Numbered from the stretch's first letter, positions 35,650-44,209 are shown. The stretch is 64,000 bases of DNA from DASQZK01 sp963771005 (GCA_963771005.1 CAVYRO010000006.1:1-64000); one strand, 5' to 3'. Translations and numbers: made by a program. Notes: generated by a model not told the origin, from the letters alone.

Positions 35650-35760
35650 TGTATTGCAATACATATTTTTGGCTAATTTATTGTATTGCAATACATATTT
35701 TTCGATAGATTTATTGTATTGCAATACATATTTTCGACAAATTTATTGTATTGCAATACA
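35650..35760. repeat. four tandem 32-33 bp units carrying the palindrome TGTATTGCAATACA
   Basis: TGTATTGCAATACA, a perfect 14-bp palindrome, occurs at 35650, 35682, 35715 and 35747, separated by TATTTTTGGCTAATTTAT-like spacers. The core TGTATTGCA.TA is shared with the 29-bp minisatellite (CTGTATTGCAGTATGG), so the two arrays may have a common origin. Lies between a plus-strand gene end and MITE copy B. Confidence 0.85.
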
Positions 35761-35770
35761 ATATTCCGGT

Positions 35771-36018
35771 TAATTAGTATCAGAAAACTCGATGACCCTT
35801 CGGCTTCAGGGACTGGTCAATCCGATGAACGAAGAACTTTTCGGATGGTGATAAGGCAGGCAATAGGCCCTACTTGCGCAAGTCACTGAATTTTAAATTT
35901 ATACATAGGGGCCTTTTGCCTGCCTTACCGCCATCCGAAAAGTTCACCCTCTTGAATGAAGTCACCGGTGCCTGAGCGGAGCCGAAGGGTCATCGAGTTT
36001 TCTGGCAAACAATAATTA
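35771..36018. mobile_element. palindromic MITE-like element, copy B (236 bp)
   Basis: Element 35777-36012 between direct repeats TAATTA (35771-35776, 36013-36018). Same ends and arms as copy A and the same orientation. The right duplication includes the TAA stop codon of the minus-strand gene that ends at 36016, so insertion took place on that stop without changing the protein end. Confidence 0.88.
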
Positions 36019-38103
36019 TTTTTTGCAATTTTCTGCCAGCGTCTGAAATGCTCCCAGGATCTTCTTTGCCTCAAGAATATCATCTGTCCGGATAATGACA
36101 TCATCGTCGAAATTCTGAACTTCACCGTTCTTATAAGGCTTGATAAGTTTCTGCTTGTTCTTTGTAACGAGGCTGACATGTATCTCCTTTGAGGCAATAT
36201 CGATCCCGGAAGCTGAGGGATCAATGTCGGAAAGGATGAACTCCCAGGCATATTCTGTCGTAGTGCCTTTACTGTCGGTTTCAGTGAGGTTGAATTTGAC
36301 TTTGCAGGGATTGCTGTCGTCAGGCTTTTCGATATTTTGCCCGTATACCTGGCCGTCCACCTCTATTTTGTTAATATGCGCGGAAAGGAAATCCCAGGCT
36401 GCCTTATCATCTTTCATCATCCGGGTTTCTACAACGGGATTTTTAATCAGGAAAGCAATTGCCCGCGTAAACTTTTTCGCATTTTGTACATCGTCAAAAT
36501 ATACCTCTGACGATTTGGTGTAGTTCTGGATCGCTCCTTCTTTGAAGGCCTTGATATAACTTAGCTTTCCGGTTGAAAGCGGAACGTATAATTTTTTTCC
36601 GCTGACTTTGATCACATTGTCCTCCGGGGAAAGGTCCTCGGGGTAAAGTATAAATTGTTCATGTACATCCGTACCGGAATTGTCGGAGGTGGTCACCTGG
36701 AATTCAAACCGGTTTTCCCCGGAGGGTATTACTTTCAGCTCCTGCCCGATTTTTTTCCCGTCAACATCCACCATGGTCACATTCCCGGTAAGCCAAGCAT
36801 TCACCTTGTCGGGTGAGTTGAGGCCGTCATCTTCAACTTTATGGTTATTTACTGCGTATTCCAGTGCTGCTGCCAGGTCACGGGCAAGGTCAATATCATC
36901 AATATTTATTTTAATGGAATTTGTCCATGGTTCCGGATTCCCTCCCGAAGATACCCGGATATATTTGTTCTTATCCTTAGTCCCGATCTCGAGGTAGGCA
37001 GCGCGTGAAGTCACATTAAGATCCACGGGGATCTGGATATCATCGAGGTAAAAGAGGCTGGTCTCCTCTGCTGAAGTACCCTTTGAATCGGTCACAGTGG
37101 AAGTAAATGTAACGGGACCGGCTGAAGATCCGTCAAATATGAGAGATTGTGCATAGATTTTCCCTCCGGAATTAATTTCACCCAGGTGCTCTTTTACAAA
37201 TCCAAGGGCCTGCATATCGCCAGTCCATTCCGTTCGGACGCTTTTCGTATTGGAGGCAAGGTAATGCAAAGCATTCACGATATTCCTGGCGATTTCTATA
37301 TCATCGGTATATATTTCCAGGTCCCGCGCAAAGGATATCCCCTGATCGTCTTTCTCCATAATGAAGTAATTCCGGTTCATCACCGGTACGTTTACCTTAA
37401 GGGATTTTCCTGAGACTACGAGTGAAATTCCTGCAGGATTGATATCACTCAGATCGAATGTCCGGATCACCTTGTTCTGTGTCCCCTTGCTATCGGTCGA
37501 CTCTGTCTGCAGGGCTGCGAGGTAAGGCTTAACGCCTTTGCTGAAAACCTGCTCATAAGATGTTCCGCTGTTGCCGGAGGCACCAATGTTTTCCGATAGC
37601 CAGGCAAAGGCTTCATCGCCGGAGTTCCAGGTCCTGTCAGATTGTTTGCATGTACCTGAATGGGATTTCATTACATCGATCAGGGCACGCGCCCTGTCCA
37701 CCTCGCTCAGGGTAAAAGGGACCTCATCGGTATATCCCGAAAATTCACCGTTCGCTGATTCGGTAATAAACTTCTGACCGTTTTTGATCTTCAGGCTGAC
37801 GCGTATCACTTTACCGGAAGGCTTGAATGCCATGGCGGACGGATCGAGGTCGGAAAGATAGAAAACGCGGCCGGTTTCGGACACACTGCCTTTCTTGTCG
37901 GTCTTCTTCTCGGTGATATTCAGCTTGCATTCATTCCCGTCAACAGTTTGGAACGAATAACTCAACGTATTGCTGCCATCGACGACATCACCGGTAAAAT
38001 CGCCGAGCCAGGCAACATTGTCCTGTGCAGAGGCTGAAGTGAAAAGCGTGATGATCATCAGGAATATAAGAATGGCAGAGAAGTGGACACGTTTCATGGC
38101 CAT
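36016..38103 (-). CDS. secreted protein with five ~130-residue repeats, function unknown
   Basis: A 695-residue protein with a clear signal peptide (VHFSAILIFLMIITLFTSASAQ) and then five tandem repeats of roughly 130 residues filling the rest. Each repeat has the same order: an opening helix with Trp (AFAWLSENIG, VNAWLTGNVT, AAWDFLSAHI), G.x.Y.Q.L strand, a T-D-S-K-G-T-type turn (TDKKGS, TDSKGT, TDSKGT, SDNSGT, TDSKGT), a strand-turn ending L-S-D-I-x-P or similar, a K-x-K-x-x-x-I strand, then DDI-x-x-A-R-x-x-x-A-L helix and a closing L-x-x-N. I do not recognise the family. The repeat could bind a ligand through the conserved acidic/Ser/Gly turn; that is speculation. No partner genes. Confidence 0.85.
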   Translation of the reverse strand: MAMKRVHFSAILIFLMIITLFTSASAQDNVAWLGDFTGDVVDGSNTLSYSFQTVDGNECKLNITEKKTDKKGSVSETGRVFYLSDLDPSAMAFKPSGKVIRVSLKIKNGQKFITESANGEFSGYTDEVPFTLSEVDRARALIDVMKSHSGTCKQSDRTWNSGDEAFAWLSENIGASGNSGTSYEQVFSKGVKPYLAALQTESTDSKGTQNKVIRTFDLSDINPAGISLVVSGKSLKVNVPVMNRNYFIMEKDDQGISFARDLEIYTDDIEIARNIVNALHYLASNTKSVRTEWTGDMQALGFVKEHLGEINSGGKIYAQSLIFDGSSAGPVTFTSTVTDSKGTSAEETSLFYLDDIQIPVDLNVTSRAAYLEIGTKDKNKYIRVSSGGNPEPWTNSIKINIDDIDLARDLAAALEYAVNNHKVEDDGLNSPDKVNAWLTGNVTMVDVDGKKIGQELKVIPSGENRFEFQVTTSDNSGTDVHEQFILYPEDLSPEDNVIKVSGKKLYVPLSTGKLSYIKAFKEGAIQNYTKSSEVYFDDVQNAKKFTRAIAFLIKNPVVETRMMKDDKAAWDFLSAHINKIEVDGQVYGQNIEKPDDSNPCKVKFNLTETDSKGTTTEYAWEFILSDIDPSASGIDIASKEIHVSLVTKNKQKLIKPYKNGEVQNFDDDVIIRTDDILEAKKILGAFQTLAENCKK

Positions 38104-38386
38104 TGGATTAAGTTATTTTTAATTGATCTCTATAAATCAAAGATACTGCGTTTTTAATTCAGATAAAAAAAATTATGGCAACAGCAGGTTTGGTAGGGAG
38201 GAGTGATGAATCATGAGTGATGAGTGGTTTCTGGATTGAAAGTTTATTTCGAATGGTTTGGAATATTTGAAATGGTTTGAAATGGTTTCAGGGAGTTTCA
38301 CCACAGATTTCACAGATTATCATAGATTAGCTCCGTAATTATCCGCACAAATCCGTCAAATCCGTGTTCCTCTTCCTCTTTCACTT
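38104..38386. other. intergenic, start of repeat-rich stretch
   Basis: Spacer upstream of the five-repeat gene, which probably holds its promoter near 38110-38160 (no clear -7 box found). It contains GGTTTGGAATATTTGAAATG and related short repeats and leads into the left arm (38332-38374) of a 43-bp imperfect inverted repeat. Confidence 0.4.
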
Positions 38387-38466
38387 CAACAAATCAATAA
38401 ATCAATAAATCAACAAATTCTTAAGAGGAACGCGGATTTGACGGATTTGTGCGGATCAATTACGGA
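38332..38466. repeat. ~43-bp imperfect inverted repeat with octamer microsatellite loop
   Basis: Left arm 38332-38374 (TCCGTAATTATCCGCACAAA, TCCGTCAAATCCGTGTTCCT) pairs with right arm 38423-38466 (GAGGAACGCGGATTTGACGG, ATTTGTGCGGATCAATTACGGA) with a few mismatches. The loop contains four 8-bp units CAACAAAT/CAATAAAT at 38387-38418. Phrases of the left arm recur at 38646-38670 (ATCCGTCAAATCCGTGTTCC), followed by CACCAAAT x4 at 38689-38720, so the block was duplicated. Confidence 0.8.
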
Positions 38467-38505
38467 TTTAATTGTTTCAGGTTGTTCGTTTTAGAAGATT
38501 CTTCT

Positions 38506-38582
38506 CCCCGGAGGGGATCCATTGTATTAGCCACGGTTACGCCCGTGGTAAGAAGGCCACACGCATCAAAACCCCGGAGGGG
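38506..38582. repeat. dispersed unit bounded by CCCCGGAGGGG with an internal hairpin
   Basis: CCCCGGAGGGG at 38506-38516 and 38572-38582 bracket a hairpin CCACGG-TTACGC-CCGTGG (38531-38548). This matches a kind of short palindromic unit often scattered in environmental Bacteroidota genomes (general knowledge). Non-coding. Confidence 0.7.
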
Positions 38583-38688
38583 TTTAATATTTATGTTTCA
38601 GGTAGTTAGGTAGATTAAAAATCTTCATCCGTGAAAATTAGTGTTTATCCGTCAAATCCGTGTTCCTCTTCATCTTCCTCTTCCACTT

Positions 38689-38720
38689 CACCAAATCACC
38701 AAATCACCAAATCACCAAAT
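38689..38720. repeat. octamer microsatellite CACCAAAT x4
   Basis: Four perfect 8-bp units. Same family as CAACAAAT at 10775 and 38387. From 38721 to 38928 the sequence is AT-rich and I see nothing further. Confidence 0.85.
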
Positions 38721-38928
38721 TCTCTTATACGGGATTGCCTTTCCGAAGAAAAGATTTACTTTTATCCGGGCCGTCGCCTATTTTTGAAAATTTAGTTGAT
38801 GCATGATTTTCCGCAAGCTTATATATTTTGTTCAACTGGATATTTAATATTTTATCTTATACCTTATTCCAGGTAATTATTAATTTTTCTTCCATTTATC
38901 GTAATATTTTTCCGTTAATACAATTCTT

Positions 38929-40509
38929 ATGGATAAAAAATTTGATTTAAACAATTTAAATAAATATCTATTTTATCTTGTTCTGATCTTAAATATTTTT
39001 CTTCTTTTTGCCACCCGGTTTTACCCTTCCATGGATGGCCCGGCACACCTTTACAATGCTAAAATATTGAATGGCCTGATTGCGGGTAATCCTTTATTCA
39101 AAGAGGTTTACTCCATAAATTCATTGCTGGTCCCAAACTGGACTGCCACTGTTTTACTTTCGGCATTCACGGCCCTTTTCCCCGCATGGTTTGCGGAAAA
39201 ATTGCTCATTATCCTGTATATATCCGGGATGGCCTTTTCTTTCAGGTATATGATAAAACAGATCAATCCCGGGAATATAGCCCTGAGCCTGCTGATCTTC
39301 CCGTTTATCTATTCTTTTTTATTTCACCTCGGTTTCTATAATTTCAGCTTATCCTTCATTTTCTATTTTCTTTCCATAGGATATTTTTACCGGATTCATA
39401 TATCGGGAACGGTTTCGAATTATTTTATTTTATTCCTGCTTCTTCTATTAACTTATTACTCCAATATAATTATTTTTGGTTTCCTGGGAATTAGCCTGGG
39501 ACTGTTCATCCTGTATTTTACGTACGAAATTTATGAGGTAAACAGGAACATTAAAGATGCCATGCGATATGGGGGTAAACAGCTGCTCATCCTCCTGCTG
39601 TTGTCATTGCCCGGACTCGTTTTCATGATCATCTTCATTTCGCAGGTGAATTTTTTCCCGTCCGACGTGACCGTTTCACCCCGGGAACTGATCAAATGGA
39701 TCAATGATGCACGGCCCTTTATCGTTTATGACTATATTAAAGAAGAGACGTATACCACTCAGTTCTTTCACGCACTGCTGGCACTTTTTATTATCAGCCT
39801 TTTCAAATTTAACTCTTCAGGCAATATCTTCAGTAGTTTTAAATTCAAAGCAACGGATGTCCTTTTTATCCCGGTCCTGCTATCCGGGATCCTGCTGTTT
39901 CTAACACCCGACGGGGCCGGTGCAGGGATGATGTCATATCGCTACAGTCTGATGCTTTTCCTTTTCGGGATCTCTTGGATATGTGCCAGGACGGTAACCG
40001 GAAATGTGACCTCTCTTGTCATTATGGCCGTATTATTCCTCCATCTCGGCTTACAGCGCAAACACCTCCGGGATGCACTCGCCATACTGGATAAAGATGC
40101 GAAGAACATAAACAAGGCCGAAGAGTTTATTGCTGAAAACAGTGTTGTGCTCCCGGTAAATCTGACGGATCACTGGCTGGAACCCCATTTTTCCGATTAT
40201 CTCGGGGTGGGCAAACCTGTATTGATCCTCGAAAACTATGAGGCCTCCGTTGGTTGGTTCCCTGTAAAATACAAAAAGGACCTCCCGGCAATTCTTCTTG
40301 CTGACAGGACTTCTGTACCGGGGGTGACATGGAAGTCCGGGCCGGATACGGCAAACCGGAAGGCCATTGACTATATATTCATATATGGAAATGCAGCTAA
40401 GATGCACGATGAAAAATGGCAGGAACTGAATGAAATAATTGCATCCCATTTTAAAATGAAATATAACTCAGAAGATCGTTATGTTTTGCTGTATGAGAGA
40501 ATCCCTTAA
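38929..40509 (+). CDS. multi-pass membrane protein, possibly GT-C type
   Basis: A 526-residue inner-membrane protein with about 10-12 helices in residues 12-375 and a ~125-residue soluble tail. The first loop has FYPSMDGPAHLYNAKILNGL, with an Asp followed by a His as in many GT-C glycosyltransferases, but no full family signature. The DNA is visibly more AT-rich than its neighbours, with long TTT/ATA-codon runs; this may reflect transfer or just the hydrophobic code. The tail (ENSVVLPVNLTDHWLEPHFS, DYIFIYGNAAKMHDEKW) resembles the ends of dolichol-like mannosyltransferase proteins. The TAA stop lies within a TAATTA that begins a palindromic relic. Function is not resolved. Confidence 0.6.
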   Translation: MDKKFDLNNLNKYLFYLVLILNIFLLFATRFYPSMDGPAHLYNAKILNGLIAGNPLFKEVYSINSLLVPNWTATVLLSAFTALFPAWFAEKLLIILYISGMAFSFRYMIKQINPGNIALSLLIFPFIYSFLFHLGFYNFSLSFIFYFLSIGYFYRIHISGTVSNYFILFLLLLLTYYSNIIIFGFLGISLGLFILYFTYEIYEVNRNIKDAMRYGGKQLLILLLLSLPGLVFMIIFISQVNFFPSDVTVSPRELIKWINDARPFIVYDYIKEETYTTQFFHALLALFIISLFKFNSSGNIFSSFKFKATDVLFIPVLLSGILLFLTPDGAGAGMMSYRYSLMLFLFGISWICARTVTGNVTSLVIMAVLFLHLGLQRKHLRDALAILDKDAKNINKAEEFIAENSVVLPVNLTDHWLEPHFSDYLGVGKPVLILENYEASVGWFPVKYKKDLPAILLADRTSVPGVTWKSGPDTANRKAIDYIFIYGNAAKMHDEKWQELNEIIASHFKMKYNSEDRYVLLYERIP

Positions 40510-40537
40510 TTAGTGGTTGCCAGAAAACCACTAATTA
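40507..40537. mobile_element. 19-bp relic or end of the MITE-like element between TAATTA repeats
   Basis: TAATTA (40507-40512), GTGGTTGCCAGAAAACCAC (40513-40531), TAATTA (40532-40537). The 19-bp core begins like the element end in copy C (GTGTTTGCCAGGAAAC) and is flanked by the same target duplication found at copy B. It forms a perfect 12-bp hairpin (TAATTAGTGGTT/AACCACTAATTA, loop GCCAGAA) and may also end transcription of the preceding gene, whose stop codon lies in the first TAATTA. Confidence 0.55.
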
Positions 40538-40705
40538 TCTTCCTATAAGACTGCGGTGAACAATCCCATAAAAAATTATTTCTGTTATTGAATTAACAGG
40601 AAAAAATATCTTTATAACTCCTGAAAAAATTAATACAAAATCTCAATTAAAAACTGTATTGTATTTTATTATGTTTTATCTTTATACCATTAATAATTAA
40701 TTTTT

Positions 40706-40897
40706 ATGAATAAAGGAACAGTAAAATTTTTTAATGACTCCAAGGGTTTTGGATTTATTAAAGACGCAAATTCATCCAAAGAGTATTTCGTACATTCGTC
40801 TGGGTTGAAAGACAATATCCGCGAAAATGATGAAGTTACTTTTGAACTGAAGGAAGGTAAAAAGGGATTAAACGCTGTAAATGTTAAATTGGCTTAG
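40706..40897 (+). CDS. cold-shock-domain RNA-binding protein
   Basis: A 63-residue protein made of one cold-shock domain: MNKGTVKFFNDSKGFGFIKD holds RNP1 (KGFGFI), and EYFVHSSGL holds RNP2 (FVHSS). It ends in the EVTFELKEGKKGLNAVNVKL strand. It binds single-stranded RNA and DNA and unfolds mRNA structure. The ~195-base AT-rich leader before the ATG resembles the regulatory 5' leaders of csp mRNAs, but no thermosensor fold could be confirmed by eye. A strong terminator follows. Confidence 0.97.
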   Translation: MNKGTVKFFNDSKGFGFIKDANSSKEYFVHSSGLKDNIRENDEVTFELKEGKKGLNAVNVKLA

Positions 40898-40926
40898 AAT
40901 AGGCTGACATCGACATTTAATAATTG

Positions 40927-40956
40927 GTCCTGTCTAAACGGCAGGACTTTTTTTTT
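40927..40956 (+). terminator. Rho-independent terminator after the cold-shock gene
   Basis: GTCCTG, loop TCTAAACGG-like, CAGGAC and then nine Ts, 30 bases after the stop codon. Stem of 6-7 pairs. Textbook shape. Confidence 0.88.
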
Positions 40957-41095
40957 GAAAAATGGCAACCGCTCAAGAATTTGTGAATTGTTTTATGGTA
41001 AAAGCAATTATCCCGGCTTCTATTAAATGAATTCACATTGAACGGACGTAAAAAATTCTGTTGTTCTTCCTGATAGAGATGTGCTTTCAGCCATG

Positions 41096-41347
41096 TAATT
41101 AGTGTTTGCCAGGAAACTCGATAACCCTTCGGCTTCGCTCAGGGACCGGTGACTTCATTCAAGAGGGTGAACTTTTCGGATGGTGGTAAGGCAGGCAAAA
41201 GGCTCCTATGTATAAATTTAAAATTCAGGGACTTGCGCAAGAAGGGCCTTCTGCCTGCCTTACCACCATCCGAAAAGTTCTTCGTTCATCGAATTGACCG
41301 GTCCCTGAAGCCGAAGGGTCATCGAGTTTTCTTTCTGATACTAAGTA
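41096..41347. mobile_element. palindromic MITE-like element, copy C (240 bp, inverted)
   Basis: Element 41102-41341 in the opposite orientation to copies A, B and D: left end GTGTTTGCCAGGAAACTCG, right end CTCGAGTTTTC-type arm followed by TTTCTGATAC. Flanks TAATTA (41096-41101) and TAAGTA (41342-41347), a duplication with one substitution. Interior and arms match the other copies. Confidence 0.87.
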
Positions 41348-41370
41348 GGACAGGAAAGAGGTATTTGCAC

Positions 41371-43932
41371 TCAAATATCCAGCCTCAACTGCACTCTTAC
41401 CCCGAGAGGGGAAACGTGCGGATTATCCAGGTAGGTAAACCTCCTGATCAGGTCGACACGGAAGATCCTGAAAATATTGGAAATACCAATACTGCCTTCG
41501 ATATAGGGTTCAGATCCCAGGGAAAAGGTGGTGGGTAAACCGGAAATATCTGATGGGAACCTGAAAAGATCCGTGCTGAATTTCGGATCATTCTCGTGGC
41601 TCAAAGCGCCGTACAGCATCTTCAATGAGGCTACTTCCCTTAATTTAAGTTTTTTTATAATCGGGATTTTATTAAAAATGAACCCGTTAAAAGAGTGGTC
41701 TATATTCAGCGAAACGTAACGGTCGCTGACAAACTCAAGGAAATTCATCATGTTATATGAATTTTTCTGGTATATATAGGTCTGGTTCGCATTATGAATG
41801 AAGAGCAGCGGGTATGGGACTTTGCCCTCCAGGATCCCGGCTTCGGCTGCAATGTCGGTATACCCGACGATGGAAAAATAGAACCTCCTGCTGATACCAA
41901 ACCTGAGTTTAAGGTAATCGTAGTCATTCCCAAAGGATGTTGAGCCCATGGTACTTTCAAAACGGATCACGGGATACCTGGAGGGGAGCGGGCTTCTGTA
42001 CAACTTACCCTGGTAAAACTCCTCTTTCGGGGCGTACCTGAGATTCAGGAAGATCTCCGGTGTTGTGATCATCGGGATTTCAGTACCTGAAACCGTGTTT
42101 TCCGGCAGGTCAAAATAAAGTTTACCCCCCGGCATCAGTGTGGTATAGTTATATCCCAGGTCCCATGAAAAATGATTGGCAAGTTCATTACGGTAGTTCA
42201 CTTTGAAAGTCCGGTTATACAGAACTTTATCATCAACTCCCCTTTTCAATGAAAATAATAAATAATCCTGGCTTGCATAATCTAACAGGATGCCGGGCGT
42301 TTCGGTTTCATAACGGTAACTTATACCGACCGACCTGACAGGGAACCGGTAGATGGATTTGCCTGATAACGAATAGGTAAGCCCGGCATCGTATTTATAT
42401 TGCTCATCCCTGAAACCGTATGCAAGGTACGAGTCGAAGTAGAACCGGTTACTGAAGTCGTACGTAGTCCTTCCGCCGAATCTTATCCTCGGCCCTTCAA
42501 TCTCGTTATAGCTAAAGAAGGTTCCCAAGGGACCTACCTCAACTTTTCCAAAATTCCAGAATCCGGTGGTCAGAAGCATCACCACATTCATCCTCCTTCG
42601 GAAGGCTGGCAGCTTTTTCATACTGTCGACGATGGAATAAAGTCTCCCTTGTGCTTCGGGGAGCGTGTTTATCCTGGCAGAATCCCAGTATCCCGGGAGC
42701 TCTGCCCGGGGTTCCGGCTTCACGATCTTTTCGGGACCTGCAAACACGGAGTCAGGAATGGGGTTGTCAATCCTGAAATGGCTGAAGGTTACTTCCCTTT
42801 GTCCGTAAATCCCAGGCAGATCGGGAGCGATCCCGAATTCCACCGATACATCATCCTGCGAAAGGATCCAGCCTTTGTCACCAATCTTCATGAATTCCTG
42901 CACGATCCTCACATCATTGACCCAGTCTATATTTATGGCCCTGTTCAGGCTCATATCTATTTTCGCGATGGCGTATGCGGAGTCGTTGGTGATGTAGAGG
43001 AACCCGTGAAACAGGAAATCAGCCGGGTTCCGGGGTTCGAAAAACATCTTGATATAACCGGAATTACCGGTATAGGAAGTGTCGATGATATAAAACCGGT
43101 AGAAAAGGGGAGCTGTAGATGCGACGGGACTCAGGAATTTATTGGAGAGGAAGAATATTTCATTGTCGTAGATATCGATGTCCTGGTAAAGATAATGGAT
43201 ATTAGAGATCAGCCCTTTATTGTCAATGTATTCATCGATCCGGATTGTATTTTCTGCCCTTACGATTTCCTTACGGTTTTTGGGATCCTTCCTGTAATAG
43301 ATATCCGAAGATGTTTCCCTGAGATACACCGGGATGTTCCTTTTACCGTCCAGGCGGGTGGAATCGACATTGTCCAGCAATGGCTTTACCGGGCTCAGGA
43401 TATCCGGCCATTTTATATCTTTCTTCAGATTGCTGAGTGAAAGAGCGATCTTTTCATACCTTTTGCAGGAGTAATATTCCAGAGCCGGGTCCCTGTTCTT
43501 ATCTTTATGGTCTATCACTTTTTTAATGAGTTCAACAGCGGGATTGTCCCTGTTGTGATAGGATTTGTTGGAAGGTTTGACAACAACCTCATTTAGTTCG
43601 ACAGCGAGAGGATACATGAGGACATCGATCTTTTGAACAGTCCCGGGATAGATGATGCGGGATTGTCTCTCATACCCGATGAATGAAAAGTCGATTTTAT
43701 ATGACGTGGCCCAGGTAGTTATCCTGTAATGACCTTTATCGTCGGTGGTGGTACCAATGGTTGTATTTTCGAGGACAATGGTTACCGAAGGAATGGGTTC
43801 ACCGGTCGATGCATCTGTTACCGTCCCGGAAATGACAGTATTATTGCCATTTTGCGGGAAGCAGTCACTGATGGCATAGAAAGCAAAAATGCATCCGACA
43901 AGCACCAGGAAATACAGCTTGTTCAGTCTCAT
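41371..43932 (-). CDS. DUF5686 outer-membrane protein with carboxypeptidase-regulatory-like domain
   Basis: An 853-residue outer-membrane protein. After the signal sequence (KLYFLVLVGCIFAFYAISDCF), an N-terminal CarboxypepD_reg-like domain (about 32-120) reads VISGTVTDASTGEPIPSVTI, GHYRITTWA, FSFIGYERQSR. The rest is a DUF5686 beta-barrel (NPAVELIKKVIDHKDKNRDP, SCKRYEKIALSLSN, LYRLFYIID-type strands, VGPLGTFFSYNEIEGPRIRFG). Length is normal for the family. The family is common in Bacteroidota with no firm function; the N-terminal domain is shared with SusC proteins. Its ATG at 43932 lies 28 bases from MITE copy D, so its promoter must lie inside or beyond that element. Confidence 0.93.
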   Translation of the reverse strand: MRLNKLYFLVLVGCIFAFYAISDCFPQNGNNTVISGTVTDASTGEPIPSVTIVLENTTIGTTTDDKGHYRITTWATSYKIDFSFIGYERQSRIIYPGTVQKIDVLMYPLAVELNEVVVKPSNKSYHNRDNPAVELIKKVIDHKDKNRDPALEYYSCKRYEKIALSLSNLKKDIKWPDILSPVKPLLDNVDSTRLDGKRNIPVYLRETSSDIYYRKDPKNRKEIVRAENTIRIDEYIDNKGLISNIHYLYQDIDIYDNEIFFLSNKFLSPVASTAPLFYRFYIIDTSYTGNSGYIKMFFEPRNPADFLFHGFLYITNDSAYAIAKIDMSLNRAINIDWVNDVRIVQEFMKIGDKGWILSQDDVSVEFGIAPDLPGIYGQREVTFSHFRIDNPIPDSVFAGPEKIVKPEPRAELPGYWDSARINTLPEAQGRLYSIVDSMKKLPAFRRRMNVVMLLTTGFWNFGKVEVGPLGTFFSYNEIEGPRIRFGGRTTYDFSNRFYFDSYLAYGFRDEQYKYDAGLTYSLSGKSIYRFPVRSVGISYRYETETPGILLDYASQDYLLFSLKRGVDDKVLYNRTFKVNYRNELANHFSWDLGYNYTTLMPGGKLYFDLPENTVSGTEIPMITTPEIFLNLRYAPKEEFYQGKLYRSPLPSRYPVIRFESTMGSTSFGNDYDYLKLRFGISRRFYFSIVGYTDIAAEAGILEGKVPYPLLFIHNANQTYIYQKNSYNMMNFLEFVSDRYVSLNIDHSFNGFIFNKIPIIKKLKLREVASLKMLYGALSHENDPKFSTDLFRFPSDISGLPTTFSLGSEPYIEGSIGISNIFRIFRVDLIRRFTYLDNPHVSPLGVRVQLRLDI

Positions 43933-43953
43933 ATTTATTGTTCCCCTGATATG

Positions 43954-44209
43954 GATTTAGTATTTGCCAGAAAACTCGACAACCCTTCGACTTCGCTCAG
44001 GGACCGGTCAGTTCGATGAACGAAGAACTTTTCGGATGGTGGTAAGGCAGGCCAAAGGCCCTTCATAAGAAAACCATTGGATTTTAGATTTATACATAAG
44101 GGCCTTTTGCCTGCCTTACCACCATCCGAAAAGTTCACCCTCTTGAATGAAGTCGCCGGTCCCTGAGCGAAGTCGAAGGGTTGTCGAGTTTTCTTGCAAA
44201 CACTATTTA
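43954..44209. mobile_element. palindromic MITE-like element, copy D (244 bp)
   Basis: Element 43960-44203, orientation as A and B, between GATTTA (43954-43959) and TATTTA (44204-44209), a duplication with one substitution. It has an expanded, diverged loop (AAAACCATTGGATTTTAGAT) compared with A-C. Sits 28 bases upstream of the DUF5686 start codon. 44210-44371 shows nothing further. Confidence 0.87.

Noticed and set aside
38929..40509. Assignment of the AT-rich membrane protein to a named glycosyltransferase family
   Set aside because: Only a D-G-P-A-H loop and the helix count support it; left as GT-C-like with low confidence.
42400..43440. 346-residue frame on the plus strand
   Set aside because: Lies opposite the DUF5686 gene whose protein has clear family features; the plus-strand frame has no recognisable domain and no ribosome site.
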